64,000 nucleotides of DNA from Thalassovita gelatinovora (GCF_001458355.1 NZ_CYSA01000016.1:124001-188000), one strand, 5' to 3'. Numbered from the stretch's first letter, positions 42,807 to 51,587 are shown. A program made the numbers and translations. The notes: generated by a model from the letters alone, not told the origin.

Positions 42807-43514
42807 TCAGACCTCCAGCCACTCGGCGCGGACATCGTCCCGGGTTTTGAATTCTTCCGGCGTACCGGAATAGACAATTTCGCCATGCCCCATGACATAG
42901 ACCCGGTCTGCGATCCGCAAAGCGATGCTAAGCTTCTGTTCTACCAGCAAAATAGACACGCCGGTCTTGGCAATTTCCGCGATGACGTCACCGATTTGAT
43001 GCACGATCTTGGGGGCCAGACCTTCGGTCGGCTCATCAATGATGATCAGTTCAGGATCGCCCATCAGGGTCCGACACATGGTCAACATCTGCTTTTCCCC
43101 GCCCGACAGAACCCCGGCCAGATTGTCTGCCCGGGCCCGCAGGTTGGGGAACATATCCAGCATCTGATCGACCGTATGTTTGCCCGGATGCCGCATGTCC
43201 TTGATCCCAAGGATCAGGTTCTGACGCACGGTCATGGCAGGGAAAATATCCCTGCTTTCAGGAACATAGCCCAGACCCAACCGCGCAATCTGATAGCTTT
43301 CCAGACCCGAAATCGGTTGCCCCTTGAAGGTAATTTCACCCTTGGGTTCCACTTCCCCCATGATCGCCTTGGCGGTGGTCGAACGCCCCACGCCATTGCG
43401 GCCCAAGAGCGCGATCACTTCGCCCGGCATGATTTCCATATTCACGCCACGCAGGACATGGGATTTGCCATAATAGGCGTTCAGGTCCTTCACGGACAGC
43501 ATCGCCTGGGTCAT
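42807..43514 (-). CDS. Branched-chain amino acid type ABC ATPase (LivF-like) with Arg in Walker A
   Basis: A 235-residue ATPase, last gene of the second Liv-type operon. Signature LSGGEKQMLTMCRTLMG, Walker B LIIIDEPTEGLAPK and switch LLVEQKLSIALRIAD are intact. The Walker A reads GRNGVGRSTT: the invariant lysine is arginine (R44, codon CGT), which by family rule should weaken ATP hydrolysis at that site, although the partner LivG-like protein keeps a normal lysine. The start overlaps the LivG-like gene by four bases. The other LivF-like protein in this window has the normal lysine. Confidence 0.92.
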   Translation of the reverse strand: MTQAMLSVKDLNAYYGKSHVLRGVNMEIMPGEVIALLGRNGVGRSTTAKAIMGEVEPKGEITFKGQPISGLESYQIARLGLGYVPESRDIFPAMTVRQNLILGIKDMRHPGKHTVDQMLDMFPNLRARADNLAGVLSGGEKQMLTMCRTLMGDPELIIIDEPTEGLAPKIVHQIGDVIAEIAKTGVSILLVEQKLSIALRIADRVYVMGHGEIVYSGTPEEFKTRDDVRAEWLEV

Positions 43515-44284
43515 GCCGCATCTCCTTCGATCGCATCGGCTTCGTCGCCCAGATAGGCTTCGCGCACTTTTTCATTGCCACGGATTGCCATCGGCTTGTC
43601 GGTGGCGATGATTTCGCCGTAAACCAGCACGCTGATCCGGTCGGCCATGTTGAAAACCACGCCCATATCGTGTTCCACGATCAGCAGCGTTTTGCCTTCG
43701 GTCGCCTGTTTGATCAGCGCCACCGCGCGTTCGGTCTCCGAATGCGACATGCCTGCGGTGGGTTCGTCTAGCATGATCACATCCGCCCCCCCCGCGATGG
43801 TGATGGCGATCTCCAAAGTGCGCTGATCAGCATAGGGAAGCAGCGCCGCTGGCAGCTGCGCCTTGTCAAGAAGATCAACACTTTCAAGGATTTCCGCAGT
43901 TTTCCTTTGAACGTCATGCAGATTGCCGACATTGCGCCAGAACCCGTACCCATAGCCCATCGAATACAGCACACCGCAGCGGACATTTTCCCGAACGGTC
44001 ATGTTCGAAAAGATGTTCGACACTTGGAAACTGCGCGACAGCCCCTTGCGGTTGATCTTGAACGGTTTCATCCCGCCGATCTCCTCGCCGCGCAGCTTGA
44101 TGCTGCCCGAACTGGGGTGATACCCGCCGGAAATCAGGTTGAACAAGGTCGATTTACCCGCCCCGTTCGGCCCGATGATCGCGTGGCGTTCCCCCGGTTC
44201 GATGTCCAGCGTCACCCCCCGGATGATATGTGCCGGGCCGAAACTTTTATGCAGGTTATTGATGGAAAGCGCCGGAACACTCAT
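43511..44284 (-). CDS. Branched-chain amino acid type ABC ATPase (LivG-like)
   Basis: A 257-residue ATPase with a normal Walker A (GPNGAGKST), a degenerate signature LLPYADQRTLEIAI as is common in LivG proteins, Walker B VIMLDEPTAGMS and switch LIVEHDMGVVFNMAD. The LivG insert is EEIGGMKPFKINRKGLSRSF. It overlaps by four bases with both the LivF-like gene downstream and the LivM-like gene upstream. With the LivF-like partner it would form the ATPase pair; its Walker A may carry most of the hydrolysis. Confidence 0.92.
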   Translation of the reverse strand: MSVPALSINNLHKSFGPAHIIRGVTLDIEPGERHAIIGPNGAGKSTLFNLISGGYHPSSGSIKLRGEEIGGMKPFKINRKGLSRSFQVSNIFSNMTVRENVRCGVLYSMGYGYGFWRNVGNLHDVQRKTAEILESVDLLDKAQLPAALLPYADQRTLEIAITIAGGADVIMLDEPTAGMSHSETERAVALIKQATEGKTLLIVEHDMGVVFNMADRISVLVYGEIIATDKPMAIRGNEKVREAYLGDEADAIEGDAA

Positions 44285-45561
44285 GCCTGGCCCTCCTTGT
44301 TCTTAAGCGCTTTGCGCAGGATACCAACGCCGGCGACGAATGGGATGAAGATCACAGCCCAAGTCAACACGCCGTCATGTGGCAGATGCATCCCGAACGG
44401 TTCGAAGACCTCGCCGTAATTGTTCGACCAGTTCACCGACATCTCGATCAGGGTGACGAGACTGATCATCATCAGCACAATGCCCGTGATCTGGACGGCC
44501 CACTGACGCAGACTCGCAGCCGGATTGTCCCCGCGCAACCCGCGAAACAGCCCGCCGAAGATCCCCGCCAAACCACCGGGCGCAAACATAACGATCACGA
44601 TGAACAGCAGTCCCAGATAAAGCAACCAAGCCTCCGAATAGTCCGACATCATCGATTGCATGTAAGTCAGCAGAATCGCACCCAAAATCGGGCCGGCAAA
44701 ATATCGAATACCGCCGATATATGCCATCAGAAGAACCATGCCAGAAGGGGCCAGCGACAGCGCCTCGGGGGTGAAGATTTCATAGTTTACAGCGGACATG
44801 CCGCCGGCTAGCCCAGCGAAGCCACCTGCGAAGATAAACACCAGATAGCGTACTTTTTGCGGATCATAGCCGACGAATTCCGCCCGTTCTGGATTGTCGC
44901 GGGTCGCCTCGGACATTTTTCCGAGCGGCGTACGAGTAAAGGCATAGATACCCAACACGCCTATAAAGGTCCAAAACGCGATGAACCAATAGACTTCGTT
45001 AATCGGACCCAACGACAGGCCAAACATTTCCGGCCCATTCATGCGGTCGCCCGAAATGCCTTCTTCACCACCGAAAATGGATCCAAACATGAACCCTGCC
45101 GCCGAGATCAACTCGGCAACGCCGAGTGAAATCATGGCAAAGGGTGTGCCGGCCCGACGACAAGACGGCCAACCTATCACCGCCCCGGCCAATGCCCCGC
45201 CAGCAAATCCGATGAATGGCAGGAAAAAGACCGGGTAGCCGGCCCAAAATCCGCCATCGCCATAAGACGCGGCTTCGATCGCGCCCATCGCATGCACCGC
45301 AGCGTAACCACCCAGCCCGAAATAGACCGCGTGCCCGAAGGACAACAATCCGGCCCGACCCAACAACATATTGTAGGACATGGCGAAAACGATATTCACA
45401 CCCATCGCATTCAAAAGCGAATACATCGTGCGCGATGGTCCAAAGACCGGAATCACCGCCAGGATCACAGCGAAAATGATCAGCGGCACAGTCCGCTGCA
45501 TAAATTTCTGACTGCCGCTCGGCGACAGCGAAATCATTGTATCAGTTGCGATATTGCTCAT
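44281..45561 (-). CDS. Branched-chain amino acid type ABC permease (LivM-like)
   Basis: A 426-residue permease, longer than a usual LivM because of an N-terminal extension (about 30 residues) and a C-terminal tail with two more hydrophobic segments (VQITGIVLMMISLVTL, LTWAVIFIPFVAGVG). The signature NMLLGRAGLLSFGHAVYFGLGGY and docking loop RDNPERAEFVGYDPQKVRY are present. Overlaps of four bases with both neighbours. The extra segments recall permeases for aromatic or other carboxylates in this family; ligand unknown. Confidence 0.9.
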   Translation of the reverse strand: MSNIATDTMISLSPSGSQKFMQRTVPLIIFAVILAVIPVFGPSRTMYSLLNAMGVNIVFAMSYNMLLGRAGLLSFGHAVYFGLGGYAAVHAMGAIEAASYGDGGFWAGYPVFFLPFIGFAGGALAGAVIGWPSCRRAGTPFAMISLGVAELISAAGFMFGSIFGGEEGISGDRMNGPEMFGLSLGPINEVYWFIAFWTFIGVLGIYAFTRTPLGKMSEATRDNPERAEFVGYDPQKVRYLVFIFAGGFAGLAGGMSAVNYEIFTPEALSLAPSGMVLLMAYIGGIRYFAGPILGAILLTYMQSMMSDYSEAWLLYLGLLFIVIVMFAPGGLAGIFGGLFRGLRGDNPAASLRQWAVQITGIVLMMISLVTLIEMSVNWSNNYGEVFEPFGMHLPHDGVLTWAVIFIPFVAGVGILRKALKNKEGQA

Positions 45562-46490
45562 AGTTCACGATCCCCCAACAAACCGCGCGGACGAATCATT
45601 AGAACCAGTACCAGCATCAGGAACGGAATCATCGGAGCCAGCGATGCGATTGTAATGCTGCCCAGCTCGGATGTGGCATCCAGCCCCAACCAACCGAAAA
45701 TATCGGCAAAGCGGGCATCAATGGCGACTGCGAAAGTCTGCAAAAGCCCGAGTATCATAGCGGCCAGAAATGCCCCCATCAGGCTGCCCAACCCACCAAC
45801 GACGACAACGACAAACACGATCGGGCCCATCTGCACTCCCATTGCGGGATCAGTCACAAGGTAGTTGCCACCGATTACGCCCGCCAGACCGGCCAGCGCA
45901 CAACCGACACCAAACACGGTCATGAAAATCCGCGGTACATTATGCCCCAGATGTCCCACCATATGCGGATGCGACAACGCCGCCTGAATGATCAGACCTG
46001 CACGGGTACGGTTCAGGATGAACCAAAGTCCTGCAAGCATGGCCAAGGCCACGAAAAGAGTAAAAATCCGATAGGCCGGATATTGCGCGCCGAACAATTC
46101 GAACAGCGGGAAATCAAGCAATTCCGGAACCTTGTAGTCAACTGCATTGCGGCCCCAAATGATCTTTACCACCTCGTCGATCAGGTAAGCCAGTCCAAAC
46201 GTGAACAACAATTCAGCTACGTGCCCATTTACGTGAACCGTTCGAAGTCCGTATTTTTCCACCAATGCACCCACCAATCCGACAAGGATCGGGGCAAAAA
46301 TCAGGGCCACCCAGAAACTGCTGGCTTCGGAGATGGTGTAGGCAAAATAGGCTCCCAGCATGTAGAAGCTGGCATGGGCGAAGTTCAGAACGCCCATCAT
46401 GCTGAAGATAAGTGTCAGACCGCTTGACAGCATGAACAAAAGGAGCCCGTAAATCACCCCGTTGAGGAGTGAAAATACGATCGTTTCCAT
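45558..46490 (-). CDS. Branched-chain amino acid type ABC permease (LivH-like)
   Basis: A 310-residue permease with about eight hydrophobic segments; the hallmark LTLIFSMMGVLNFAHASFYMLGAY (residues about 27-50) is typical of LivH, and GGLGSLMGAFLAAMILGLLQ closes the core. Overlaps the LivM-like gene by four bases. A strong hairpin separates it from the upstream binding-protein gene. Base composition in this gene is a little more A/T-rich than in its neighbours by eye. Confidence 0.92.
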   Translation of the reverse strand: METIVFSLLNGVIYGLLLFMLSSGLTLIFSMMGVLNFAHASFYMLGAYFAYTISEASSFWVALIFAPILVGLVGALVEKYGLRTVHVNGHVAELLFTFGLAYLIDEVVKIIWGRNAVDYKVPELLDFPLFELFGAQYPAYRIFTLFVALAMLAGLWFILNRTRAGLIIQAALSHPHMVGHLGHNVPRIFMTVFGVGCALAGLAGVIGGNYLVTDPAMGVQMGPIVFVVVVVGGLGSLMGAFLAAMILGLLQTFAVAIDARFADIFGWLGLDATSELGSITIASLAPMIPFLMLVLVLMIRPRGLLGDREL

Positions 46491-46509
46491 GAAAACCTCT
46501 TAGCAGTAA

Positions 46510-46535
46510 GGTGCCGCGTGGTTTCACGCGGCACC
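46510..46535 (-). terminator. Attenuating hairpin between binding-protein and LivH-like genes
   Basis: GGTGCCGCGTG and CACGCGGCACC form a perfect 11-bp stem with a 4-base loop in the 70-base gap. No U-tract follows. Likely stabilises the binding-protein message and reduces permease expression. Confidence 0.65.
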
Positions 46536-46560
46536 GTTCTTGGATTCAGATTTCGCCGCC

Positions 46561-47799
46561 TTATTTGCTCGGGCGCGTCATCTGACAGGTGGTTTCGGTG
46601 CGAGTGTCTTCCGCTTCGATACGTGCGGCATCATCCGCCACCCATCCAAATGGTCCATTGTCCACACCACGAGCCACATTATCCGAGAAGGTTGACATGA
46701 ACATTGGCTGCAACACCTGGTGGTTGTCGGCGCGCATGGTCAAGGTGCCGGTCGGCCCCTCATAGGTCATGCCCTCCAGAGCGAAGGCCACGTCTACCGG
46801 ATCAATGCTATCGGCTTTTTCAGCCGCCATCGCCAGCATGTGCATCGCGTTGTCGATGCGCTGATAATAGTAGTTGCTTTCACTATACTTGGCTTCGTAC
46901 CCGTCGACATAGGCCGCATGGGCATCCGACATTTCCAGATTGGTATTATGCTCGACAATCGCCATGACTTGGCCGACCGCAGCTTGCCCCATCGCTGTGG
47001 CTGCTCCTCGCGAACCACCATAATAGGTCAGGATCTTGCCGTCGAAACCCGAATCGATCGCCGCTTTGATCAGAAGCACCATATCGGCACCCCAGTTGCC
47101 GGTGATCATCGCATCGGCGCCCGAGCTGATGATCTTCTGCACATAAGGGGTGAAATCCTTCACTTTGCCCAGCGGATGCAGTTCGTTGCCGACGATTTCG
47201 ATGTCGGGGCGTTTTTCAGTCAGGTTTTTCTCGGCAGCGGCCGCGACGGCCTTACCGAAGGAATAGTCCTGCCCGATGATGTAAACTTTCTTGATGTCTT
47301 CCTGGCCCTTCACCCAATCGGTGATGGCCTCCATCTTCATGTCAGAATCAGCGTCAAAGCGGAAATGCCAGAAGTTGCAACGATCATTGGTAAAGGACGG
47401 ATCAACCGCAGCGTAGTTCAGGAAGAGAACTTCTTCGCCGGGGTTCCGCTTGTTATGCTTGGTGATGGCATCAATCAGCGCCGAAGCCACCGAAGAACCG
47501 TTGCCCTGCGCGATATAACGAACACCGTTGTCGAGCGCCTTTTGCAGCTGAACCAACGATTCCTTGGGGTTAACCTTGTTGTCGTAACCGGTAACTTCGA
47601 CTTGGTTACCGTTGATGCCACCCTTGGCATTGATCTGCTCGGCCGCGTATTCCCATTCGTTCAGCCCGTCCTGGCCTGTCGGCCCAAATGGTCCCGAAAG
47701 CGGATCGATAAAGGCGATTTTCAGCGTATCGGCTGATGCGCCGGAAAGGGCTGTAACGCTCATGACCGCTGCAAGCGCCGCCGATGAAAGTAGTCTCAT
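46561..47799 (-). CDS. Branched-chain amino acid type ABC substrate-binding protein
   Basis: A 412-residue periplasmic protein, start at 47799 with GGGAGGA upstream. The signal peptide ends near GASA; the mature part starts LKIAFIDPLSGPFGPTGQDG, typical of the LivJ-like type I fold. A cysteine pair (RCNFWHF; TTCQMTR) could form a disulfide. It heads the operon and lies back to back with the acyl-CoA dehydrogenase operon, so the imported compound may be the substrate of that pathway. Close relatives bind amino acids, aromatic acids or short acyl acids; ligand unknown. Confidence 0.9.
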   Translation of the reverse strand: MRLLSSAALAAVMSVTALSGASADTLKIAFIDPLSGPFGPTGQDGLNEWEYAAEQINAKGGINGNQVEVTGYDNKVNPKESLVQLQKALDNGVRYIAQGNGSSVASALIDAITKHNKRNPGEEVLFLNYAAVDPSFTNDRCNFWHFRFDADSDMKMEAITDWVKGQEDIKKVYIIGQDYSFGKAVAAAAEKNLTEKRPDIEIVGNELHPLGKVKDFTPYVQKIISSGADAMITGNWGADMVLLIKAAIDSGFDGKILTYYGGSRGAATAMGQAAVGQVMAIVEHNTNLEMSDAHAAYVDGYEAKYSESNYYYQRIDNAMHMLAMAAEKADSIDPVDVAFALEGMTYEGPTGTLTMRADNHQVLQPMFMSTFSDNVARGVDNGPFGWVADDAARIEAEDTRTETTCQMTRPSK

Positions 47800-47812
47800 A
47801 GATTTTTCCTCC

Positions 47813-47840
47813 CGTCATTAAATGACGCCGCAACGTCATT
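47813..47840. promoter_or_regulatory. Three CGTCATT half-sites in the divergent promoter
   Basis: CGTCATT (47813-47819), AATGACG (47821-47827) and CGTCATT (47834-47840) give two overlapping inverted repeats, one with a single central base and one with a 6-base spacer. They lie directly upstream of the binding-protein ribosome site and about 95 bases before the acyl-CoA dehydrogenase start. Probably an operator for an unidentified regulator. Confidence 0.5.
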
Positions 47841-47872
47841 TCCGTCCCTGATCAAAAGCGCCTACTCGCTGC

Positions 47873-47901
47873 TTGTCAATCTTTTTGTGAAACTCTATTC
47901 T
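47873..47901 (+). promoter_or_regulatory. Candidate promoter of the acyl-CoA dehydrogenase operon
   Basis: TTGTCA (47873-47878) and TATTCT (47896-47901) with exactly 17 bases between them, about 34 bases before the ATG at 47935. Confidence 0.45.
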
Positions 47902-47934
47902 GCTATGCGAAACATTCACCAAGGGAGGGGTGAC

Positions 47935-49131
47935 ATGGCAGATAATACGACGGATTTGTCAAAATTCCGCGAGAAAATAGCCGATTGGATCGTCGAGAAT
48001 TGCCCCGCGACGCTGCGTAACCGTCCGATTGGTGAAGATTCCATTGTCTGGGGTGGTCGCAACTGGACCTTCGACGACGACGACCAACGTGTTTGGATGG
48101 AAAACGCCATCACCAAAGGCATGACCGCACCGCGCTGGCCGACGGCCTATGGCGGTGCAGGATTGAGCCGAGCGGAAGAAAAGATTTTCCGCGACGAGAT
48201 GGTGCGCCTGAAAGCCCCCAGCCCGCTGGAAAGCTTTGGTTTATGGATGTTGGGACCGGCCCTGCTGGCCTTTGGTACCGAAGAACAAAAACTGCATTTC
48301 TTGCCCCAGATCACCAGCGGCAAGATCCGCTGGTGCCAAGGGTATTCCGAACCCGGCGCAGGCAGCGATCTGGCCAGCGTTCAAACCCGGGCCGAAGACA
48401 TGGGGGATCATTGGCTGATCAACGGGCAAAAGATCTGGACCTCTTACGCCGACAAGGCCGACTGGATTTTCGCGCTGGTCCGCACCGACCGCGATGCGCC
48501 CAAGCACAAAGGCATTTCCTTTGTTCTGATCGATATGACCACACCCGGCGTCAGCACCAAGCCAATTCAGCTGATTTCCGGAAAGTCGCCGTTCTGCGAA
48601 ACCTTCTTCGATAACGTGAAGGTGCCTAAATCCTATGGTGAAAATATCCCGTCGCAGGTCGGTGAAATCAACCGGGGATGGGATGTGGCGAAACATTTGC
48701 TGACCCATGAACGCGAAATGATCGGCAGCGGTGCGCAAGGGTTGCTGGGCGGTCGGTCGATGGGTGAATTCCTGTCCAGCCTCGATACCGACATCTTGGC
48801 CGATCCGGTGATCAACACGCAAGCGATGGAACTGGAAGTCGACAGCCTTGCCTTTGGCATGACACTGGATCGCTACAAGGATCAGGCGGAATCGGGGCGC
48901 GGCGTGGGCAATGCCAGCGCGATGCTGAAATATTATGGCACCGAAATGAACAAGCGGCGTTACGAATTGCTGATGTCAGCATCCGGCAGCGAAGGCGTGG
49001 AATGGGACGGGCCGCACGGATCGTTGGCACCGGAATGGCTGCGTACCAAGGCCAATTCGATCGAAGGCGGCACTTCGGAAGTGATGCTGGACATCCTTTC
49101 CAAGCGCGTCCTTGAACTGCCTTTGAAATAA
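47935..49131 (+). CDS. Acyl-CoA dehydrogenase, large-subunit type
   Basis: About 398 residues from MADNTTDLSKF (47935), where GGGAGGGG stands upstream; an ATG 16 codons earlier has none. A flavoenzyme of acyl-CoA alpha,beta-dehydrogenation: WCQGYSEPGAGSDLAS and WLINGQKIWTSYA are the FAD/substrate motifs. The C-terminal motif reads SIEGGTSEVMLDIL; at the position of the catalytic Glu of medium-chain enzymes (YEGT) there is Gly. It is followed 11 bases later by a smaller acyl-CoA dehydrogenase, as in heteromeric enzymes such as PimC/PimD or steroid FadE pairs. First gene of the ten-gene operon. Confidence 0.9.
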   Translation: MADNTTDLSKFREKIADWIVENCPATLRNRPIGEDSIVWGGRNWTFDDDDQRVWMENAITKGMTAPRWPTAYGGAGLSRAEEKIFRDEMVRLKAPSPLESFGLWMLGPALLAFGTEEQKLHFLPQITSGKIRWCQGYSEPGAGSDLASVQTRAEDMGDHWLINGQKIWTSYADKADWIFALVRTDRDAPKHKGISFVLIDMTTPGVSTKPIQLISGKSPFCETFFDNVKVPKSYGENIPSQVGEINRGWDVAKHLLTHEREMIGSGAQGLLGGRSMGEFLSSLDTDILADPVINTQAMELEVDSLAFGMTLDRYKDQAESGRGVGNASAMLKYYGTEMNKRRYELLMSASGSEGVEWDGPHGSLAPEWLRTKANSIEGGTSEVMLDILSKRVLELPLK

Positions 49132-49142
49132 GGAATTTGCGA

Positions 49143-50276
49143 ATGACCAGTCTTCTAGAAACCGAAGACGAAACCCTGCTGCGCGATTCTGCCCGCGGGT
49201 TTCTGAACGATGCATCCCCAGTTTCCGCCCTGCGCGCCAATCGCGATCAAGGCCGTCCGTTCGATCCCGGCTTGTGGCGCGAAATGGCTCAGATGGGTTG
49301 GACCGGCGTATTGGTGCCCGAAGAACAGGGTGGGGCCGATATGGGCCATCGCGCGGCCGGTATTCTGGCCGGAGAAATGGGTCAGGTTTTGGCTGCATCG
49401 CCCTTCATTTCATCGGCCGTGATGGCCGCAACGACATTGCGGGGTGCCGCGACTGGCCGGGCCAAAGACGCGCTGGCGCAGATCACGTCGGGTGAATCGA
49501 TCTACGCTATTGCGGTGGATGAGGGCCCAAAACACGCCCCCGCGAAGACAGCGCTGAAGGCAGAAAAATCCGGCAACGGCTATCGACTGTCCGGTGCCAA
49601 GACATTCGTCGCCGATGGCGGTAGCGCCAACCGGGTGCTGGTTCTGGCCCGCACTGGCGGCGAACCGGGCAATGCGTCGGGTTTGACCCTGTTCGATATC
49701 GATGTCGAACGGGCCGGGTTGAGCCGCAAAACGATCAGCACGATTGATTCGCGTGATCACGCGCGGCTGAACTTCGAGGGGCTGGAAGCCACCGGCGAAG
49801 ATATCGTGGGCGAACTGGACAACGGTTTCGTAACGCTGCGTCACGGTCTGGAAGCAGGTCAGGCAGCATTGGCGGCCGAACTTTCGGGCCTGACGGCGGG
49901 CGCGTATGCGATGACCATCGGGTATCTGAAGGAACGCAAGCAATTCGACCGCACCATCGGGTCGTTTCAGGCACTGCAACACCGCGCCGCGCATCTGTTC
50001 AGCGAAATCGAGATTACCGCTTCTGCAGTGATCAATGCCGGTCGCATTCTTGACGAAGCCCCCGATCAGGCCACGCTGGCCGTGTCGGTCGCCAAGGCGC
50101 GCGCCACCGCAACAGCGAAACTGGCAGTATCCGAAGGGGTGCAGATGCATGGCGGCATCGGCATGACCGATGAATACGACATCGGTTTTTTCATGAAACG
50201 GGCTCGGGTCGGGGCCGAATGGCTGGGCGATTATGGTTATCACGCGGCGCAGGTTGCTGCCGCACGCGGGTTCTGA
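49143..50276 (+). CDS. Acyl-CoA dehydrogenase, small-subunit type
   Basis: About 377 residues from the ATG at 49143, seven bases after AGGAA. It has the N-terminal helical domain (EDETLLRDSARGFLNDASPV), MGWTGVLVPEEQGGADMGH, a divergent middle beta domain, and the C-terminal flavin-binding helices with QFDRTIGSFQALQHRAAHLF and VQMHGGIGMTDEYDIGFFMK. The protein stops soon after and lacks the EGT-type catalytic motif. Small/large neighbours of this type form mixed tetramers in pimelate and steroid side-chain breakdown; pairing with the upstream gene is inference. Confidence 0.9.
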   Translation: MTSLLETEDETLLRDSARGFLNDASPVSALRANRDQGRPFDPGLWREMAQMGWTGVLVPEEQGGADMGHRAAGILAGEMGQVLAASPFISSAVMAATTLRGAATGRAKDALAQITSGESIYAIAVDEGPKHAPAKTALKAEKSGNGYRLSGAKTFVADGGSANRVLVLARTGGEPGNASGLTLFDIDVERAGLSRKTISTIDSRDHARLNFEGLEATGEDIVGELDNGFVTLRHGLEAGQAALAAELSGLTAGAYAMTIGYLKERKQFDRTIGSFQALQHRAAHLFSEIEITASAVINAGRILDEAPDQATLAVSVAKARATATAKLAVSEGVQMHGGIGMTDEYDIGFFMKRARVGAEWLGDYGYHAAQVAAARGF

Positions 50277-50286
50277 GGAGGACAAC

Positions 50287-51105
50287 ATGACACCGAATGA
50301 TTTGTTTGATCTGACTGGCAAGGTGGCTTTGGTCACTGGCGGGTCGAGTGGGATTGGCCGCATGGCCGCTGAAGGACTGGTCGCTGCGGGTGCCCGAGTG
50401 CTGATCGCCAGCCGCAAGGCCGATGCCTGCGGCGCGGTCGCAGCGGAACTAAACGGCATGGATTATAGCGGCAGCGCCGAAGGGTTCGCGGGCGATGTCA
50501 GCACCGAAGCGGGTATTGACGCGCTGGTTGCAGAAGTGAACAAGCGCACCGACAAGCTGCATATTCTGATGAACAACGCCGGCCGCACTTGGGGTGCGGC
50601 CATTGGGGAGCATCCCTATCAGGCTTGGGAAAAGCTGCTGAGCCTTAACGTCACCGGCATGTTCCATCTGACCCAGCAATTGCTGCCGCTGTTGAAAGCG
50701 GCCAGCACGCCCCAAGACCCCGCCCGCGTGGTCAATGTCGGATCGGTCATGGGGGACATTCCCAAGGGCACCCAGACCTATTCTTACGCCGTGTCGAAAG
50801 GTGCAGTTCACCATATGACCCGGGTTCTGTCGAACGATCTGGCTCCCGAAGGCATCACGGTAAACGCCATTGCTCCAGGGCCGTTCGTGTCGAAGATGAC
50901 CGCGTTTGCCATCGGCACCGAAGAAGGCCAGAAAAAATCTGCTGAAGGTGTCCCGCTTGGCCGGGTCGGCTGCCCCGAAGATATCGCCGGTGCATTGCAA
51001 TATCTTTGCGGCCGCGGTGGGTCTTATGTATCCGGCGCGATCCTGCCATTGTCGGGCGGGATGCAATCGAACGCCCCGGGTTCCCTGTTCAACGAGGATC
51101 TGTGA
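50287..51105 (+). CDS. Short-chain dehydrogenase/reductase (RhlG-like)
   Basis: About 272 residues from MTPNDLFDLTGKVALVTGGS at 50287 with AGGAGG upstream. TGGSSGIGRMA, NNAGRT and YAVSK are intact. The form IASRKADACGAVAAELN after the first beta-alpha-beta unit has a basic residue, favouring NADP, and recalls RhlG-type and 3-oxoacyl reductases. In the operon it lies between the acyl-CoA dehydrogenase pair and a MaoC-type hydratase. It probably handles a hydroxy/keto acyl intermediate. Confidence 0.9.
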   Translation: MTPNDLFDLTGKVALVTGGSSGIGRMAAEGLVAAGARVLIASRKADACGAVAAELNGMDYSGSAEGFAGDVSTEAGIDALVAEVNKRTDKLHILMNNAGRTWGAAIGEHPYQAWEKLLSLNVTGMFHLTQQLLPLLKAASTPQDPARVVNVGSVMGDIPKGTQTYSYAVSKGAVHHMTRVLSNDLAPEGITVNAIAPGPFVSKMTAFAIGTEEGQKKSAEGVPLGRVGCPEDIAGALQYLCGRGGSYVSGAILPLSGGMQSNAPGSLFNEDL

Positions 51106-51107
51106 TC

Positions 51108-51587
51108 ATGACATTGCCTTCAGGCAAAACAATCAGCCGGGAAGAATTCGAAGCCCTGCTGGGCAAAGAAATGGGCGTGTCGGATTGGTTCACCATCGAT
51201 CAGAGCCGAATCGATCAGTTCGCGGACTGCACCGAGGATCACCAGTTCATTCATGTCGATCCCGAAGCCGCAGCGAAAACCCCCTTTGGCAGCACCATTG
51301 CGCATGGGTTCCTGACGCTGTCGATGTTGTCAGCTATGGTCTATCAAATGCCCAGCATCGAAGGCGTTGTCATGGGGGTGAACTACGGATTCGAAAAGGT
51401 CCGTTTCGTTTCGCCGGTGAAAGTGGGGGCCAGGATCAGGGCGCGGTTCGTGCTGGCCGCGTTCGATGAAATCAGACCCGGCGAATTCCAGTCCATGATG
51501 GATGTGACGGTTGAAATCGAGGGGCAGGAAAAACCCGCCCTTGTGGCCCAATGGCTGGGTCGCCGCTATTTCGGAGAAAAAGCATGA
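51108..51587 (+). CDS. MaoC-like (R)-specific enoyl-CoA hydratase family protein
   Basis: About 159 residues of hot-dog fold. The active-site region is FADCTEDHQFIHVDPEAAAK followed by FGSTIAHGFLTLS, with the Asp/His pair in the place of the family's DxNPxH. The start is ambiguous: ATG 51108 is used, but GTG 51102 overlaps the previous stop and is nearer to GAGG. It hydrates a trans-2-enoyl-CoA to a (3R)-hydroxyacyl-CoA, feeding the SDR encoded just after it (ATGA overlap). Confidence 0.88.
   Translation: MTLPSGKTISREEFEALLGKEMGVSDWFTIDQSRIDQFADCTEDHQFIHVDPEAAAKTPFGSTIAHGFLTLSMLSAMVYQMPSIEGVVMGVNYGFEKVRFVSPVKVGARIRARFVLAAFDEIRPGEFQSMMDVTVEIEGQEKPALVAQWLGRRYFGEKA

Noticed and set aside
46720-47736. 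A 338-codon plus-strand open frame
   Set aside because: Shadow of the binding-protein gene on the other strand.
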